The notes under the pieces are model-generated. The model saw only the letters and a program-made list of their open reading frames with translations. It did not search any database and was not told the DNA's origin. From Aedes albopictus (lineage: Eukaryota; Arthropoda; Insecta; Diptera; Culicidae), in NCBI RefSeq assembly GCF_035046485.1, contig NC_085138.1, positions 431,507,265-431,571,264 on the forward strand: a stretch of DNA of 64,000 bases, in the 5' to 3' direction. Below are positions 53,818-64,000 of this stretch, piece after piece; positions within the stretch are counted from its first letter, which is position 1; each line of letters begins with the position of its first letter. A program made the position numbers and the translations under genes.

Positions 53818-54330
53818 TTTATATGGCCTATAATTACCATCTTGCATTTGGAAACGATGTTGAAGTTTTTGCTAATTTTGTTTTATATTAGAAAAATAAT
53901 TTTGTCGCTATAATTTTATTTTCGTGTTATCAATTTTAAGTTAAGTTAAGCGCCTTTCAAAGCTCATTATATAAGTCATAAACGCTAAAAATTGTATTGC
54001 ATATGGCTCATTGAATCCGGAGATATAACAGTTTAAGGTGAATATATAACGAAGCCACTACTCGAATTTTCAAGAGCACAAATCTGAGGAATTAAAAGAC
54101 GGATTGCGCTGAAAAGTTGATCGATTGGTCATCACCAGCGGGTCAAATTAGAGTAGTGGCTTCGTTATATATTCAACTTAAAGTTGGCTATCCGCTAATT
54201 TTGCTTTTTACTAGAACCTTTTCAACTTCAAGTGAAATAGCCACATCTTTTTTCAGATTTAGACTATAGACAGGCAACTAGTTGATCAACTTACAGTGAA
54301 AATTTCAGAATGTTTGATGCACTTAACGAA
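53818..54330. mobile_element. Right half of the 914-bp TA-element family
   Basis: Aligns with about 12760-13110: AAGCTCATTATATAAGTCAT, TTGAATCCGGAGATATAACA, AACTAGTTGATCAACTTACA. The outer right end is missing. It is interrupted by a 141-bp TTAA-flanked MITE. Confidence 0.8.
54037..54177. mobile_element. 141-bp TTAA-flanked MITE (piggyBac type), copy 1
   Basis: TTAA at 54033-54036 and 54178-54181. The ends are GGTGAATATATAACGAAGCC and, reversed, GTTGAATATATAACGAAGCC. The homologous unfilled site at 12950-12970 shows exactly what was there before. Same family as 61495-61695. Confidence 0.88.
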
Positions 54331-54461
54331 AAGCTGACCGTATTTTCAAAAGTACACCCATAACATGAAATCCTACCAAGAATTGAGATATGATGTTTTA
54401 CTAGTTTCTATATTAAAACAATACAAAAATGTGTGAAGTCATCATAGGCTCACTGTATTAA

Positions 54462-54576
54462 CCCGGGAGCGGTCGCGTCGTGTACTGAGTACACGCACCA
54501 TGAAAAATGCACGCATGTGGTACACAGCGTGAGCGCGGCGTCCCTGCAGGTAGTCAAAGACGCGACTGCTCGAGGG
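54462..54576. mobile_element. 115-bp TTAA-flanked MITE (piggyBac type)
   Basis: TTAA at 54458-54461 and 54577-54580. Reverse orientation of 4394-4493, with about 90% shared interior and an extra TGTACTGAGTACACG palindrome that the other copy lacks. Confidence 0.82.
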
Positions 54577-54677
54577 TTAAGAAACGCTACACGGTTTTTG
54601 TACCACTACACACAAACACTTTTTACCAAGCAGAGACAAACCAGGTTGCGTCTAAAAATAACTTTCGCTTTGCTTTA

Positions 54678-54849
54678 CCCCACGTCTCCACTAGACAGAA
54701 ATGTCATGTCATTTTGCTGCCAGAAAGAGAAAACGTAACATAAATGATCAACATCGCTGATTTCGATGCAAACAGCGAGAGAACATTACTGTCATGACAT
54801 ATCTGTTCGGATAAAAGGCAAGACATTTCTGTCTAGTGGAGACGTTGGG
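54678..54849. mobile_element. 172-bp MITE with TTA target
   Basis: The ends CCCCACGTCTCCACTAGACA and (reversed) CCCAACGTCTCCACTAGACA are flanked by TTA (54675-54677, 54850-54852). The 3-bp target suggests PIF/Harbinger. The diverged copy is at 9841-9991. Confidence 0.82.
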
Positions 54850-54889
54850 TTAGGAACGACGCGCTGATCTTCATGTGCAATTGTCTGCT

Positions 54890-55345
54890 GGTATTTTTCT
54901 TGTAGGATTACACCTAGAAATTCTATCAGAAATTCCACTAGAGATTTCTGCAGAAAACCTTTCGCAGATTCTTTCAGCGATTCCTGTAGGAATTACTCTA
55001 TGGATGCCTTGAGATTTTTTTTTGAGGAAATCTCTCAGTAATTCTTGGTGGAATTCCTCCAGAGATTCTTTCAGGTATTCGGGAGGGTTGGGGGATTGAT
55101 ACAATCCAGAATTACTCCACAGAGATTCCCTCAGGCATTTCTTCCAAAATTCCTCCACGAGTTATTCTTCTACAAGTTCCTCGAGGGATTCCTCCAAAAG
55201 TTTCTCCAAGTATTCATTCAAAGACTGCTTTGTTAATTCATTTGAGGATTTATTCAGACCTTTCTTTAGGAAATCTTCAGAAGTTTTTACAGAGCTTTAT
55301 TCCTTGGCATTGGTTCAAGAAATATTTCTTGGAGTACCGTATGCG
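54890..55345. repeat. AT-rich 12-bp array (TTCC orientation)
   Basis: TTCCTCCAGAGATTCTTTCAG-type units at a 12-bp step; the frames within it are by-products. Confidence 0.75.
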
Positions 55346-56280
55346 TGATAATGTTTGCACCATCGTACAAATAAGGTACCCATATCACCTGTACACACAA
55401 TGTCTTGGTTTTTATTGCATGCACGTAAGCTCTAACTCATATCACAGTAGGTAGCGGGTAAAAAATCCGATTCCTTAAGTTTAAAATCTGCACCATGAAG
55501 GGGTAGCAGCGGTAGTCGGTACTTGCCCACGCGCAAATGTTAAAAAAGACCTTTCAGGAGTGTTCAGGAGAACCGCAAAACAGTCTTAGACCGAAAAAAA
55601 GCAAGGACAACTATCCCCGAAGGTGTCCACTGGTCGTCCAAGGTTAACATGGATAAAGAAAGCTATCGCTGCCACCAAAAAATAAGATTTGGGTGAATTA
55701 TGGGCGCTCAAAGAGAAAAATGGCAAAGAAATGTGAAATCAGCGACTTAACGGCATGGCATATCGAAAAGGAAAATTACGGTGGCCTTTATGATCCTTCG
55801 ACCATAGAAAAAATCTTACATTATTACCAATGGCATCCAGGAGCTACGAGTAGCGCCATATAAGAAAGTCTTGAATTTGCCCGAACGCAACCTCCGTTTT
55901 TTTTCGATTTCCGAAAAACTATCGATCCATACCAAATTCCAGAATCAATAGTTATTATAACTTTTGTTTGTGTGTCAATGTCTACACCATTAGGCAATAT
56001 AAAAATAAAAAAATAAATTCAAAAATTGTTAATCTTGACTTTGGCACTACCACGGATACTTTTCGACATTTGCGCGTGGACAAATCACGAGCTAGGTTGC
56101 CACTTAGTCATTATGCAAGTGTTAAACTAAGAAAATCAACACTTTTTATTCACAGCCTACTTTGATATGAGTTATAGCTTAAATGCCTGCAAATAAAACC
56201 AATACATTGTCTTCACAAGTAAAACTGGAATTTTATTTAACGATGGTGCAAACATTATCACGCATACGGTACCTGCAGAA
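55346..56280. other. No intact gene; possible decayed transposon ORF
   Basis: A broken plus-strand frame near 55590-55700 reads SPKVSTGRPRLTWIKKAIAA, vaguely like a helix-turn-helix linker of a transposase, but it is full of stops. The segment 55918-56060 is shared with 39550-39690. Confidence 0.35.
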
Positions 56281-56284
56281 AGCT

Positions 56285-58480
56285 CTTCAGTTCTTCTAAA
56301 ATTGTTTGAGAGTTTCCTTCAAAACATTCTTTTCCTTCAGAAATTTTCGTAGTGATTCCTTGAAGAATTCCACCAGGGCTTTTGTTTTCAGAAATTTCAG
56401 CAGGATTTTCACTCATCTAGAGAAATTGTACAATAAATCCTTCGAAGCATTTCTCCTGAGGTGTCTCCACAAGTTCTTTAATTACTTCAGAAATTTCTCC
56501 AAGGATTCCTTCAGAAATCCATCGAAAGTTGGAAGAAACTCCTCCAGAAATTCCTTAAGAAATATCTTCAGAAATTTCTTCATAAACTCCACCAAGAGTG
56601 TTTTTTTTTGGATTTTTTTTCCTCAATTCCTCCATAAGTTTCTCATGATTTTTTTTAGGGATTTCTTCAAAGATACAGGATCCTTAAGGGATTCCTTAAG
56701 AAATTCAAGAACTCCTTCAGTATTTTTTTTTGTGAAATTTCTGAATGAACAGCTGAAAAAAATCTCTGGAGGAATCTTTGAAGAGATCTTTGGAGATGTT
56801 TCTGATGGAATAAGAAAACAATTTTAAAAAGAATCATTGTAGGGGTTTCTACAAGAATCCCTGAAGCAATTTCTCAAGGATTTGCTGGAGGAACACTTGG
56901 AGGAATTTCTTCAGGATTTTTTAAAGGTATTTCTAGGAGAATGCTACGAAGAAAAATCCAAGGAACATCTTTTGCTGATAATCATAAAGAAATTCTTAAA
57001 ACTGAAAGAGTCCGTGGAGATATTTCCAAAGAAATTCCTGAAGAAATTTTCGAAGAAATCCATGGAGGAATTATTTAAAAAAAGGTTCTCCAGTCTAATT
57101 CCTGTAAAAATCCCTGAAGGTATTTTTGAAGGAATTCCAGGAAAATTTCTGAAGGAATCTCAGGAGGAATGTCTAAAGAAATTTCTGACGGAATAATAAG
57201 GAAAACGTCCTGGAAAAACGCTTGGTGGAACTTCAAGAAGAATTTATTGAGATACTCTAGATGAGTTCTTGGAGAAATCCTTCAATAGAGAACCAGGAAG
57301 CTTTTTTTAATATTCCTGGGGAAATCCAAAAAACCTTATGAGAAATTTCCAATTCAATTTGTGTAGAAATGGCTAGTAAAAATTTCTGGAAATTTTCTGA
57401 AACCGTGGAAAAATTTCTAGAGGTATCCTTGGAGGAAACGCTGGAGGAATTTCTGAGGAAATATTCAGAGGAATGCTACTGGAACACAAGAATCTCTGTA
57501 TGAATTTCTGCAGGAACCCCTGGATCAATTCTCGCTAGAATCACGGGAGTTAATAATGCAAGAATCTCTGCGGGAATTCTTGTTTGATTTTCTGGATGAA
57601 CCCCTGAAGTAATTTCTGGAGACTTTACTGCGGGCGTTTCCTAGGGGAAATTTCCGAGGAAATCTCTGGAGGAGTTCCTGTAGAAATCACCGGAATATTT
57701 TCTAAATAAAAACGGCTAGCTTACAGAATTTCTGAAACAATCTTTAAAAGAACGTCAGAATGCGAAGATGAACCAGCCTAGGGCTGGAAATCTCAATAAA
57801 GAAATTTAAAACTTATGGTTTCCCTGAACAAACTTCTGATTCCTTCAGAGAGATTTTCTAAAAGATACTCTAGAAGACTTTCTGAAGTAATCCCTGGCGA
57901 AGTTTCAGAAGGAATCCATGGAAAATTTCCTAAACGAATTCTTGGATTGATTTCTGAAGAAATTTTTAAGGGCTTATCTGAAAAAAATCTTAAAGATTCC
58001 TCTCAGCTGGAAGAATTTCTGGAAGGATCCATTGATTTTTTATTGATGAATACTGGAGTAATTTCTGAAGATATCCATAGTGAAATTTTGGAAGGAATTC
58101 ATAGAAGGTTTTCTAAAGAATCCCTGAAAGAATTTCTAAAGAAATCTTTGGCGGAGCTTTATTATGAATCTTGGAAAAAAGTTAAAGGGAACTCAGAAGG
58201 ATGTTCTAAAGAAGTTATTCGTGAAATTTCTGAAGGAATTCTGAACTTTATAATTTCTGAAAGAAATTACTTGAAATATGTTTGAAGTAATCCGTGGGTG
58301 ATTGTCCGAAAGAATCTCAGGAGAGATTTTTGAAAGAATCCATTGAGCATTTCTTTCAGAAGCTTATGGAGCTCTGGAGGAATTTCTGTACAAGTCCATG
58401 GATGAATTTTTAAAAGAATCCCCGGAGAATTTTATAAAGGAATCTATGCAAGATTTTTTGAACGAAATCATTGGAGGATT
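56285..58480. repeat. AT-rich 12-bp array with strand switch near 56750
   Basis: TTCC-type units up to about 56745 and GGAAT-type units afterwards. Clean 12-mers at 57130-57190: AATTTCTGAAGG, AATCTCAGGAGG, AATGTCTAAAGA, AATTTCTGACGG. Frames of 104, 156 and 173 residues (56306-56827, 56882-57196, 57815-58285) are explained by 12 being divisible by 3. A headless SINE tail is at 57765-57800. Confidence 0.8.
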
Positions 58481-58488
58481 TTTAAAGC

Positions 58489-61048
58489 GGGTTACGTACA
58501 AAAGGCTGAATCACATAAGGCTGAATGGTCAAAAGGCTGAAACACATAAGGCTGAATGATCAAAAGGCTGAAAGCATCAAAAGGCTGAAAGATATCAAAA
58601 GGCTGAAAGATATCAACATGTTGAAAAGTTTTGAAGTTGTAGAGAATCGAATGAAATGACATTTTGGACATTTATGGCTAATCTATTGGTCTTTGATAAA
58701 CATTTGACTCGACGTTAAAATGATCATAGGAAACAAAAGAATCATTGCTCGAAAGTACATTTGGTCAAACGATCATTTGGACAAAACCCATTTTACGCAA
58801 GAGGAAGTATATGACATTCAATCGATTTGACTATTCATCGAATGGACATCTGGTCGCGTGAGCTAACTCTAACTGATGAAAAGACATAACATAATCTTAT
58901 GGATTTCGGTATCATAATATCTATAACATAGACTTTCTTCAGTATCATATCGGCCAATACCCCGCTAATACTAAACTATGTTCGCTCAAATTGTCAAATG
59001 ATTTCGCCAACAATTTATTTCCACTCGTTTGAAATATTATGTGTGTCAACTCGGAAACTAGGTTGAATGAGTCTTAGATGTAAACAATTGTTCGGGTAAT
59101 TCGGGTAATAAGCGGTAGTTGAGGCAAAAACTATTGTACCTAACTGTTTCTCAAAAATGTTTGAACTTTGTTCAGTTATAAATTTATAACGCGTGCGAGC
59201 TCTAAATTGAACACTAGCGAAATCCGCGAAACTGAAATGGCCATACCTCCACCATGTTTGCACGGATTTAAAACATTTTGAGCTCATTAGATTTAGAAAT
59301 TCTTCTGCTATTGGAACCATATCTGAGCGTACCAATCCGGTCAACATGGGGTTTGGAAAATCCGGATTTCCAATCATATGATTTAATACAAAACAGTAAC
59401 GGAATTATTGGCATGAATTATCGAAAAACATAAAATTGCCTAAACCAATAGAGGCTGATCGTTGGTCCATCAGTTGGTCATTCCTGATTAAGTTTCTCAA
59501 GGAACTCCGGGTGACTAAACAGGTTTATTAGCATCACATATCGACAGAAACTATTTCCCCCAATGTTGTGCACATAAGAATTCAGAACCGAATTGCAGCA
59601 CTGCAGTGTGAACACGTTCAATTTGCATTGAAGTTCATACTCGGCATACTGCGATCAAATATATTTGAACATGCAAATTGAACGCGGCATGAACTGGAAA
59701 GGACTGAACCCGTAGCATGCTGACTAACATGTTACCCTGGTATCTGCGATATTAAAATGGTCATATTTGCGCCATTTCACCCTTCCATTTTGGCAATCTT
59801 TTGGGCGCTAATTCAATCTCCTTCTATTGAAGAGTAAACCAGTCCGACCATCCTGTGTTTCGAAAAATCTAAATTCCTGTAGCTGTATTTCAATATCCGA
59901 GAACACAATGTCGTACCAAAGGATCTATGATGCATTTCCCTGTGACATAACATAATAACGTCCAAACATGTAGATGCGGCATAAGGTTCTAGTCCTAGGA
60001 AATAAGACACATAGGATTTAATGATGAAGATAAGCGCATGTGAACTCAGAGTCGAATAAGAACCGAGCGGGCGCTCTTTAGCAGTAAAAGCTCTGACAGG
60101 CAAGTTCAATGCTTTGTCGACCAAAAAATTTGAAGTGTTCAGTTCATTTTTGGCATACGTTCTGTTCGAATACAATACTGCTTGAAAGAATAGCCTATTT
60201 TATAAGAAGGAGAAACATCTGACAAAACGTAAGCAGCTTCAACACCTGAACTTAAATTATGGTTCTTCCAACATTTTAAAAGAAGGAAAACCATTGATAA
60301 AAAAAAAGATGCAGCTATAACATTCAAACACAGTAAGAACAGCCTATGTTCAAAAGAAGGGGAAATCTATGATGAATCGTTTTTAAGGAATATGCGCACG
60401 CAGAAGCTCGCTGCATTTTACACATTGGTAAGAATGCCAACACTGAATATATGCATATACCTCAAAAGAACAGCCTATTTTTAATAGAAGGAAAAATCAC
60501 TCACGGGAGAGTTATTAGTATGTAGATATTATCATCAAACGCTTGGTCGTTATACTGTACTATTTGCGGCCACAATACTTACTCTTCCATCAGAGATTTT
60601 TCCCGCTTTTTTAGAAAGGCTGTTCTTTCGAGGTAAATGCATAGATCATAATTTAACCATTCAACTAGGGTGCCTAGTAAACCTTCTTAGCATTAAATTC
60701 ATTATAACCCATTCGCCTTAGTGGCATTTGAGGCCTGATATCCTTCGGCATAATGACACAGCACCAACGGGAACGACATTTCGGCAAATGCCACTCCGGG
60801 GAATAGTATTCCGGAAAATGTAATACCTTGTGTAATATCATCTTTTAAATCATTAAACCCTCAGCTCAGATTCTATAGAGTTCATTATTATGCATATTTC
60901 AAGTTTTGGAATTTGCCATGTTTTCAGCCTTTTGTTATTTCAGCCTTTTGTAATTTCAGCCTTTTGTTACATATCCATAGTTTCAGCCTTTTGTATTCAG
61001 CCTTATGTCCATTCAGCCTTTTGAAATTCAGCCTTATGTTACCATCCC
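58489..61048. mobile_element. 2,560-bp element with GGCTGAA-repeat ends
   Basis: An 8-bp duplication TTTAAAGC flanks it (58481-58488, 61049-61056). The left end has eight variants of AAAAGGCTGAAT within 130 bp; the right end has seven in mirror orientation and closes with CCC. The interior has no long ORF; minus frames of 120 residues (59015-59377, 59813-60175) lack motifs. It contains diverged CAGCCTATNTTNNAAGAAGG repeats at 60185-60490. Non-autonomous, possibly hAT by target length. Confidence 0.75.
60180..60500. repeat. Diverged 'AGCCTAT...AGAAGG' repeats
   Basis: At least four occurrences (60190, 60285, 60340, 60475) of an AACAGCCTAT-nn-AAAAGAAGG string. The same string occurs inside the CATTTGGCCGAA MITEs at 42178 and 46190, linking these families. 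Confidence 0.6.
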
Positions 61049-61056
61049 TTTAAAGC

Positions 61057-61810
61057 AATCCATGGAATGATTTCGAATGGAAGCCATTCTTTATAGAAGA
61101 GTTCTTTTTTTAGTTCTTAATTTCTGGATAAATCTTTTGGGTATTTCAGAGAAATTTCTGAATGAATCTATGGATTTACTAAAAGAATCCCTGAAACAAT
61201 TCTTAAAGAAATTCTCAGAGAAATGATTTCATGGAAAACTTTCTAAAGGAATTACTAGAGGAATTTTTGTAGGAATTAGTGAATGGTTTTTTAAATGAAT
61301 TATTTGAGAAATTTCTGGAGAAAGCTCTCGAAGAGTTTCTGAAAAAAATCTGATGAAGTTCATGGACGAATGTTTGAAACAATCCTGCAAGATTTTCTAA
61401 AATAAACCGTTAAGATTTTTTTTGCAGTTTCTAATTGAATTTCCGAATAAATTTCCGAATGATTGCTTGATAGATTTCTTGGAAGAACTATTAAGGTGAA
61501 TATATAACGAAGCCACACCTCGAATTTTCAAGAGCACAAATCTGAAGAACCGAATGTTGGATTTCGCTGAAAAGTTGATCGTTTGGTCACCACTAGCGGG
61601 TAACCAATCGATCAACTTTTCAGCGCAAACCGACATTCGGTTCTTCAGATTTGTGCTCTTGAAAATTCGAGGTGTGGCTTCGTTATATATTCACCTTAAA
61701 GGAATCCCTTGAGGAATCCCTGAAGACGTTTTCGAAGGAATCCCTGAAAGAATTTCCAAAGAAATATCTCGAAGAATTTCTGAAGACATCGGAGGAAGAT
61801 TTTTTTAATT
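61057..61810. repeat. AT-rich 12-bp array (GGAAT orientation), interrupted
   Basis: Continues the array left of the 2.56-kb element and is itself split by the MITE at 61495-61695. Same unit type. Confidence 0.73.
61495..61695. mobile_element. 201-bp near-perfect palindromic MITE, TTAA-flanked, copy 2
   Basis: TTAA at 61491-61494 and 61696-61699. Two arms of about 97 bp differ at only about five positions, starting GGTGAATATATAACGAAGCC. Same family as 54037-54177 but fuller. Likely recent; its transcript would fold into a long hairpin. Confidence 0.9.
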
Positions 61811-62955
61811 AAACCCAGGGAGTGGTTCCAATATCACAGAGGTTTTTTTTTGTAAATATGAGTGCGCAAAAATAATCAATAATCAATTCAGCGGTTTTCT
61901 TATATTCAGGAGAAGCAATGTCTAAAATCATAGAGGATATTTTTGAACGTATTGAGGCATTGTAATATTCACAGGCGCAGAATATTTCGAAAAATCATTT
62001 TATTAAATTTAAATAGGCGGAATAAAATTTTCTTCAAACTGGAAAAAAGACTTTACTTACAATATGGGAAGCAAAGGATCACAAAGGATTTTTTTCTTCC
62101 TCCAATGGGGGCGCAAAAAAAATATCAAAAGGGAAATTTTTCCATGTGGACGCAGAAATATAAATCAAATAGGCGATTTTCTTGCAGCAACAAGAAGGGA
62201 AGAAAAATTCTTTAAAAAAAGTATAGGCGACTTTTCAACAATAAATAAGTAGGTAAGGTATAGTGATAATAATGATAATGATAAATGAAGAAATTACTTC
62301 ATAAAGGCTTTTTATGTTCTTAAGAGAACAAAAAATCTTAAAGTTTGAGTAAAATTATGTTTGGACGAAAACAGGATTGGTTATCATTTTACAAGAAGCG
62401 TATTCTCATTCTTGACTATTTTTTAATTTCCTGAAGAGCTGGTTACTCAGTGATTGACTTGGTGTAAACTTGATGACACGTGGTGCCACTGGTAATGCAA
62501 ATCATATTTGTTTCTTATAAACTAAATTGTCAGTTGCATATTGATATATAAAATCTCCTGGATGCACTGATATGAAACATTATTGAATATAACAAAAAAA
62601 TATTTTAGTGACGCGATCGAAAATAACATTAATTTGGAAGGTTTCGAAACTTGGATATTAAATTAACAAATACCAGTCAAATAAAACGCATAGAAAGGAA
62701 ACATTCTAGAAAAATATGGTATTGCAAAAAATTTGCTGTCTGCGCAAAATAGTCTATGAAACTTTTGATCAACATTGTTGCACACTGAGTATATTTTTTG
62801 GTCATGTAAAAAACAAGCCGGAAAGTTAAACGTCTTAAGCGCCGCCATGATGCGATAGTATTTTAAAAAGCGCAATTTGTACCAACTTATAACCATGACC
62901 AACATTGTGCCTCCGCCAAATTATGAACCGAACTCCATGATTTAAGCTCTTTTAA
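61811..62955. other. No gene recognised
   Basis: AT-rich. A GCGCAAAAANAAT-like word recurs (61870, 62110). Short frames are Lys/Arg/Phe-rich and not convincing. Confidence 0.45.
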
Positions 62956-63675
62956 TATGTACATTAGACTGGGTCAACAAAGTCGATTTTTTGGAACAAA
63001 GCTTTTTCGATTCATTTTAGCGTCCAAAGCAACTGTGCAAAATTTGGGAGCGATTGGTTGCTTCCCCGTATTCCGCTTTGTGATTGAAATTTGTATGGAA
63101 TTTAGTATGGGAAAACGTGCTTTTTTGCATTTTTCCCATAAATTGAAATTTTTCGTCTAAAACGATCTAACCATTGACGTTAAAGTATAGCCTAGGATAT
63201 GCCGAGAAACTTTGCCGAAGACCGCAAAGTGATCCGACACTTGTGAAAAAAGTTATAACGTACAGATTGCCCAGTGGTGCTTAACATTTAACATGTAAAG
63301 GAATAACATCAATAATAAAATCTCAATTTTTGGCCTAAGTTACCAGGTGAATAACTTTTTTCACAAGCGTCGGATCACTTTGCGGTCTTCGGCAAAGTTT
63401 TTCGGTATATCCTAGGTTATACTTTAACGTCATCAGTTACATGGTATTAGACAAAAGAATTCAATTTATGAGTAAAATGCAAAAAAGTACATTTTTCCAT
63501 ACTAATTTCCATACAAATTTCAATTGCAATGCGGAATACGGGGACGCAACCAATCGCTTCCAAATTTTGCACAGTTGTTTTGGACGCTAATATAGGTTGA
63601 AAAAGCTTTGTTCCGGGTTGATTCGATTCAATTTAAAGTTTCTCCATACAACGTTGACCCACTCTAATGTACATA
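62956..63675. mobile_element. 720-bp inverted-repeat element
   Basis: The arms begin ATATGTACATTAGACTGGGT and pair (ATATGTACATTAGAGTGGGT reversed from the right) over about 330 bp each, including CCGAAGACCGCAAAGTGATC and GTATGG patches. Its plan and some words (TTCCATACNAATTTC) resemble the 524-bp element at 42847. Target duplication uncertain because ends are palindromic. Confidence 0.8.
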
Positions 63676-63728
63676 TGTCTCTTGCCGCCAAATTACTATA
63701 ACACTGGATACGCCAAATAATCGCTGCC

Positions 63729-63749
63729 ACCCCCCCCCCCCCCCCCCCA
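63729..63749. repeat. C homopolymer
   Basis: About 20 C, near a GGATCCTGGCTCCGC string that probably marks another element end. Confidence 0.85.
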
Positions 63750-63772
63750 TAATCAGGATCCTGGCTCCGCTA

Positions 63773-63897
63773 CTGTTCATTATGCAACTGAAATGAGTTG
63801 CATAATAAAAAATAGTTGCATAATGTTCATAATGCAACTCATTTGGGTTGCATTATGAATATTATGCAACTCAAATGAGTTGTATAATGAAAAAACA
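63773..63897. repeat. Palindromic TTATGCAACT repeats
   Basis: TTATGCAACT and its complement AGTTGCATAA alternate at least six times, forming several overlapping hairpins. Confidence 0.75.
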
Positions 63898-63942
63898 TTG
63901 CATAAAATTTTGTATGGAACTCGTTGCAAAACTCGATTTTTT

Positions 63943-64000
63943 CAGCACGCTTCGTATCCAACTCGGCAAGCCTCGTTGGATAAATGTACGACTCGTGCTG
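63943..64000. repeat. Hairpin at the window edge
   Basis: CAGCACG...ATCCAAC pairs with GTTGGAT...CGTGCTG, closing exactly at the last base. It is probably an internal or terminal hairpin of a MITE that continues beyond the window. Confidence 0.6.

Noticed and set aside
56306..58285. Open frames of 173, 104 and 156 residues rich in F/L/K/E/S
   Set aside because: They lie within 12-bp repeat arrays; the period keeps the frame open, and the protein text is a degenerate (FLKE/ISEG) repeat.
1..64000. LTR retrotransposon (long direct repeats, PBS, gag-pol)
   Set aside because: No pair of long direct repeats with TG...CA ends and no protease/integrase motifs were seen.

Overview
The window looks like nuclear DNA from a culicine mosquito, most likely Aedes. 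This rests on repeat content: tRNA-derived SINEs with mosquito-type bodies, RTE/APE-type LINEs with LRWAGHVARM-like C-termini, dense MITEs, AT-rich composition and spliceosomal (GT-AG) signals. No complete ordinary host gene, rRNA, genuine tRNA, CRISPR array or LTR retrotransposon is visible. The best reading is a large intron or intergenic tract. The only hints of host coding sequence are three short exon-like segments: 10750-10912, 11664-11753, and a 39-nt cassette-type micro-exon at 45277-45315. All three lie in stretches with few repeats.

Layout. 1-1770: no gene seen. 1775-3965: decayed LINE (minus strand) split by a SINE, which is itself split by a TA-flanked MITE. 4394-5157: small inverted-repeat elements. 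5440-8940: GC-rich degenerate 11-12-bp repeat array with MITEs inside. 9652-9991: SINE and MITE. 10026-12258: low-repeat stretch with two exon candidates. 12261-13174: 914-bp TA-flanked inverted-repeat element. 13705-14800: LINE remnant. 14780-18080: AT-rich 12-bp array. 18290-19150: plus-strand LINE fragment split by a 484-bp MITE. 19725-20600: MITEs and array. 22760-26520: MITEs, SINE, nested TAGA/TA elements, array. 27655-29850: second copy of the first LINE family, split by a hAT-type MITE. 29851-32692: no gene seen. 32693-38072: two same-orientation copies of an element with central tandem repeats of about 145 bp (Helentron/HINE-like); the first copy is split by a 1,077-bp TIR element carrying a small intron-containing ORF. 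38073-43480: MITEs and LINE fragments. 43481-45850: repeat-poor stretch with the micro-exon. 45867-49065: SINE split by a MITE, then the best-preserved LINE. 49100-61810: AT arrays, MITEs and a 2.56-kb element with GGCTGAA-repeat ends. 62956-64000: a large inverted-repeat element and palindromic ends.

The main message is stratigraphy. At least five nested insertions can be ordered in time from target-site duplications, and in one case the window itself holds an uninterrupted homologous copy (12950-12970 versus 54015-54190). The 12-bp arrays fill roughly one sixth of the window and keep long reading frames open by arithmetic (12 is a multiple of 3), so most of the longer ORFs here are not genes. 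All clade names and gene calls are made by eye; no similarity search was run.
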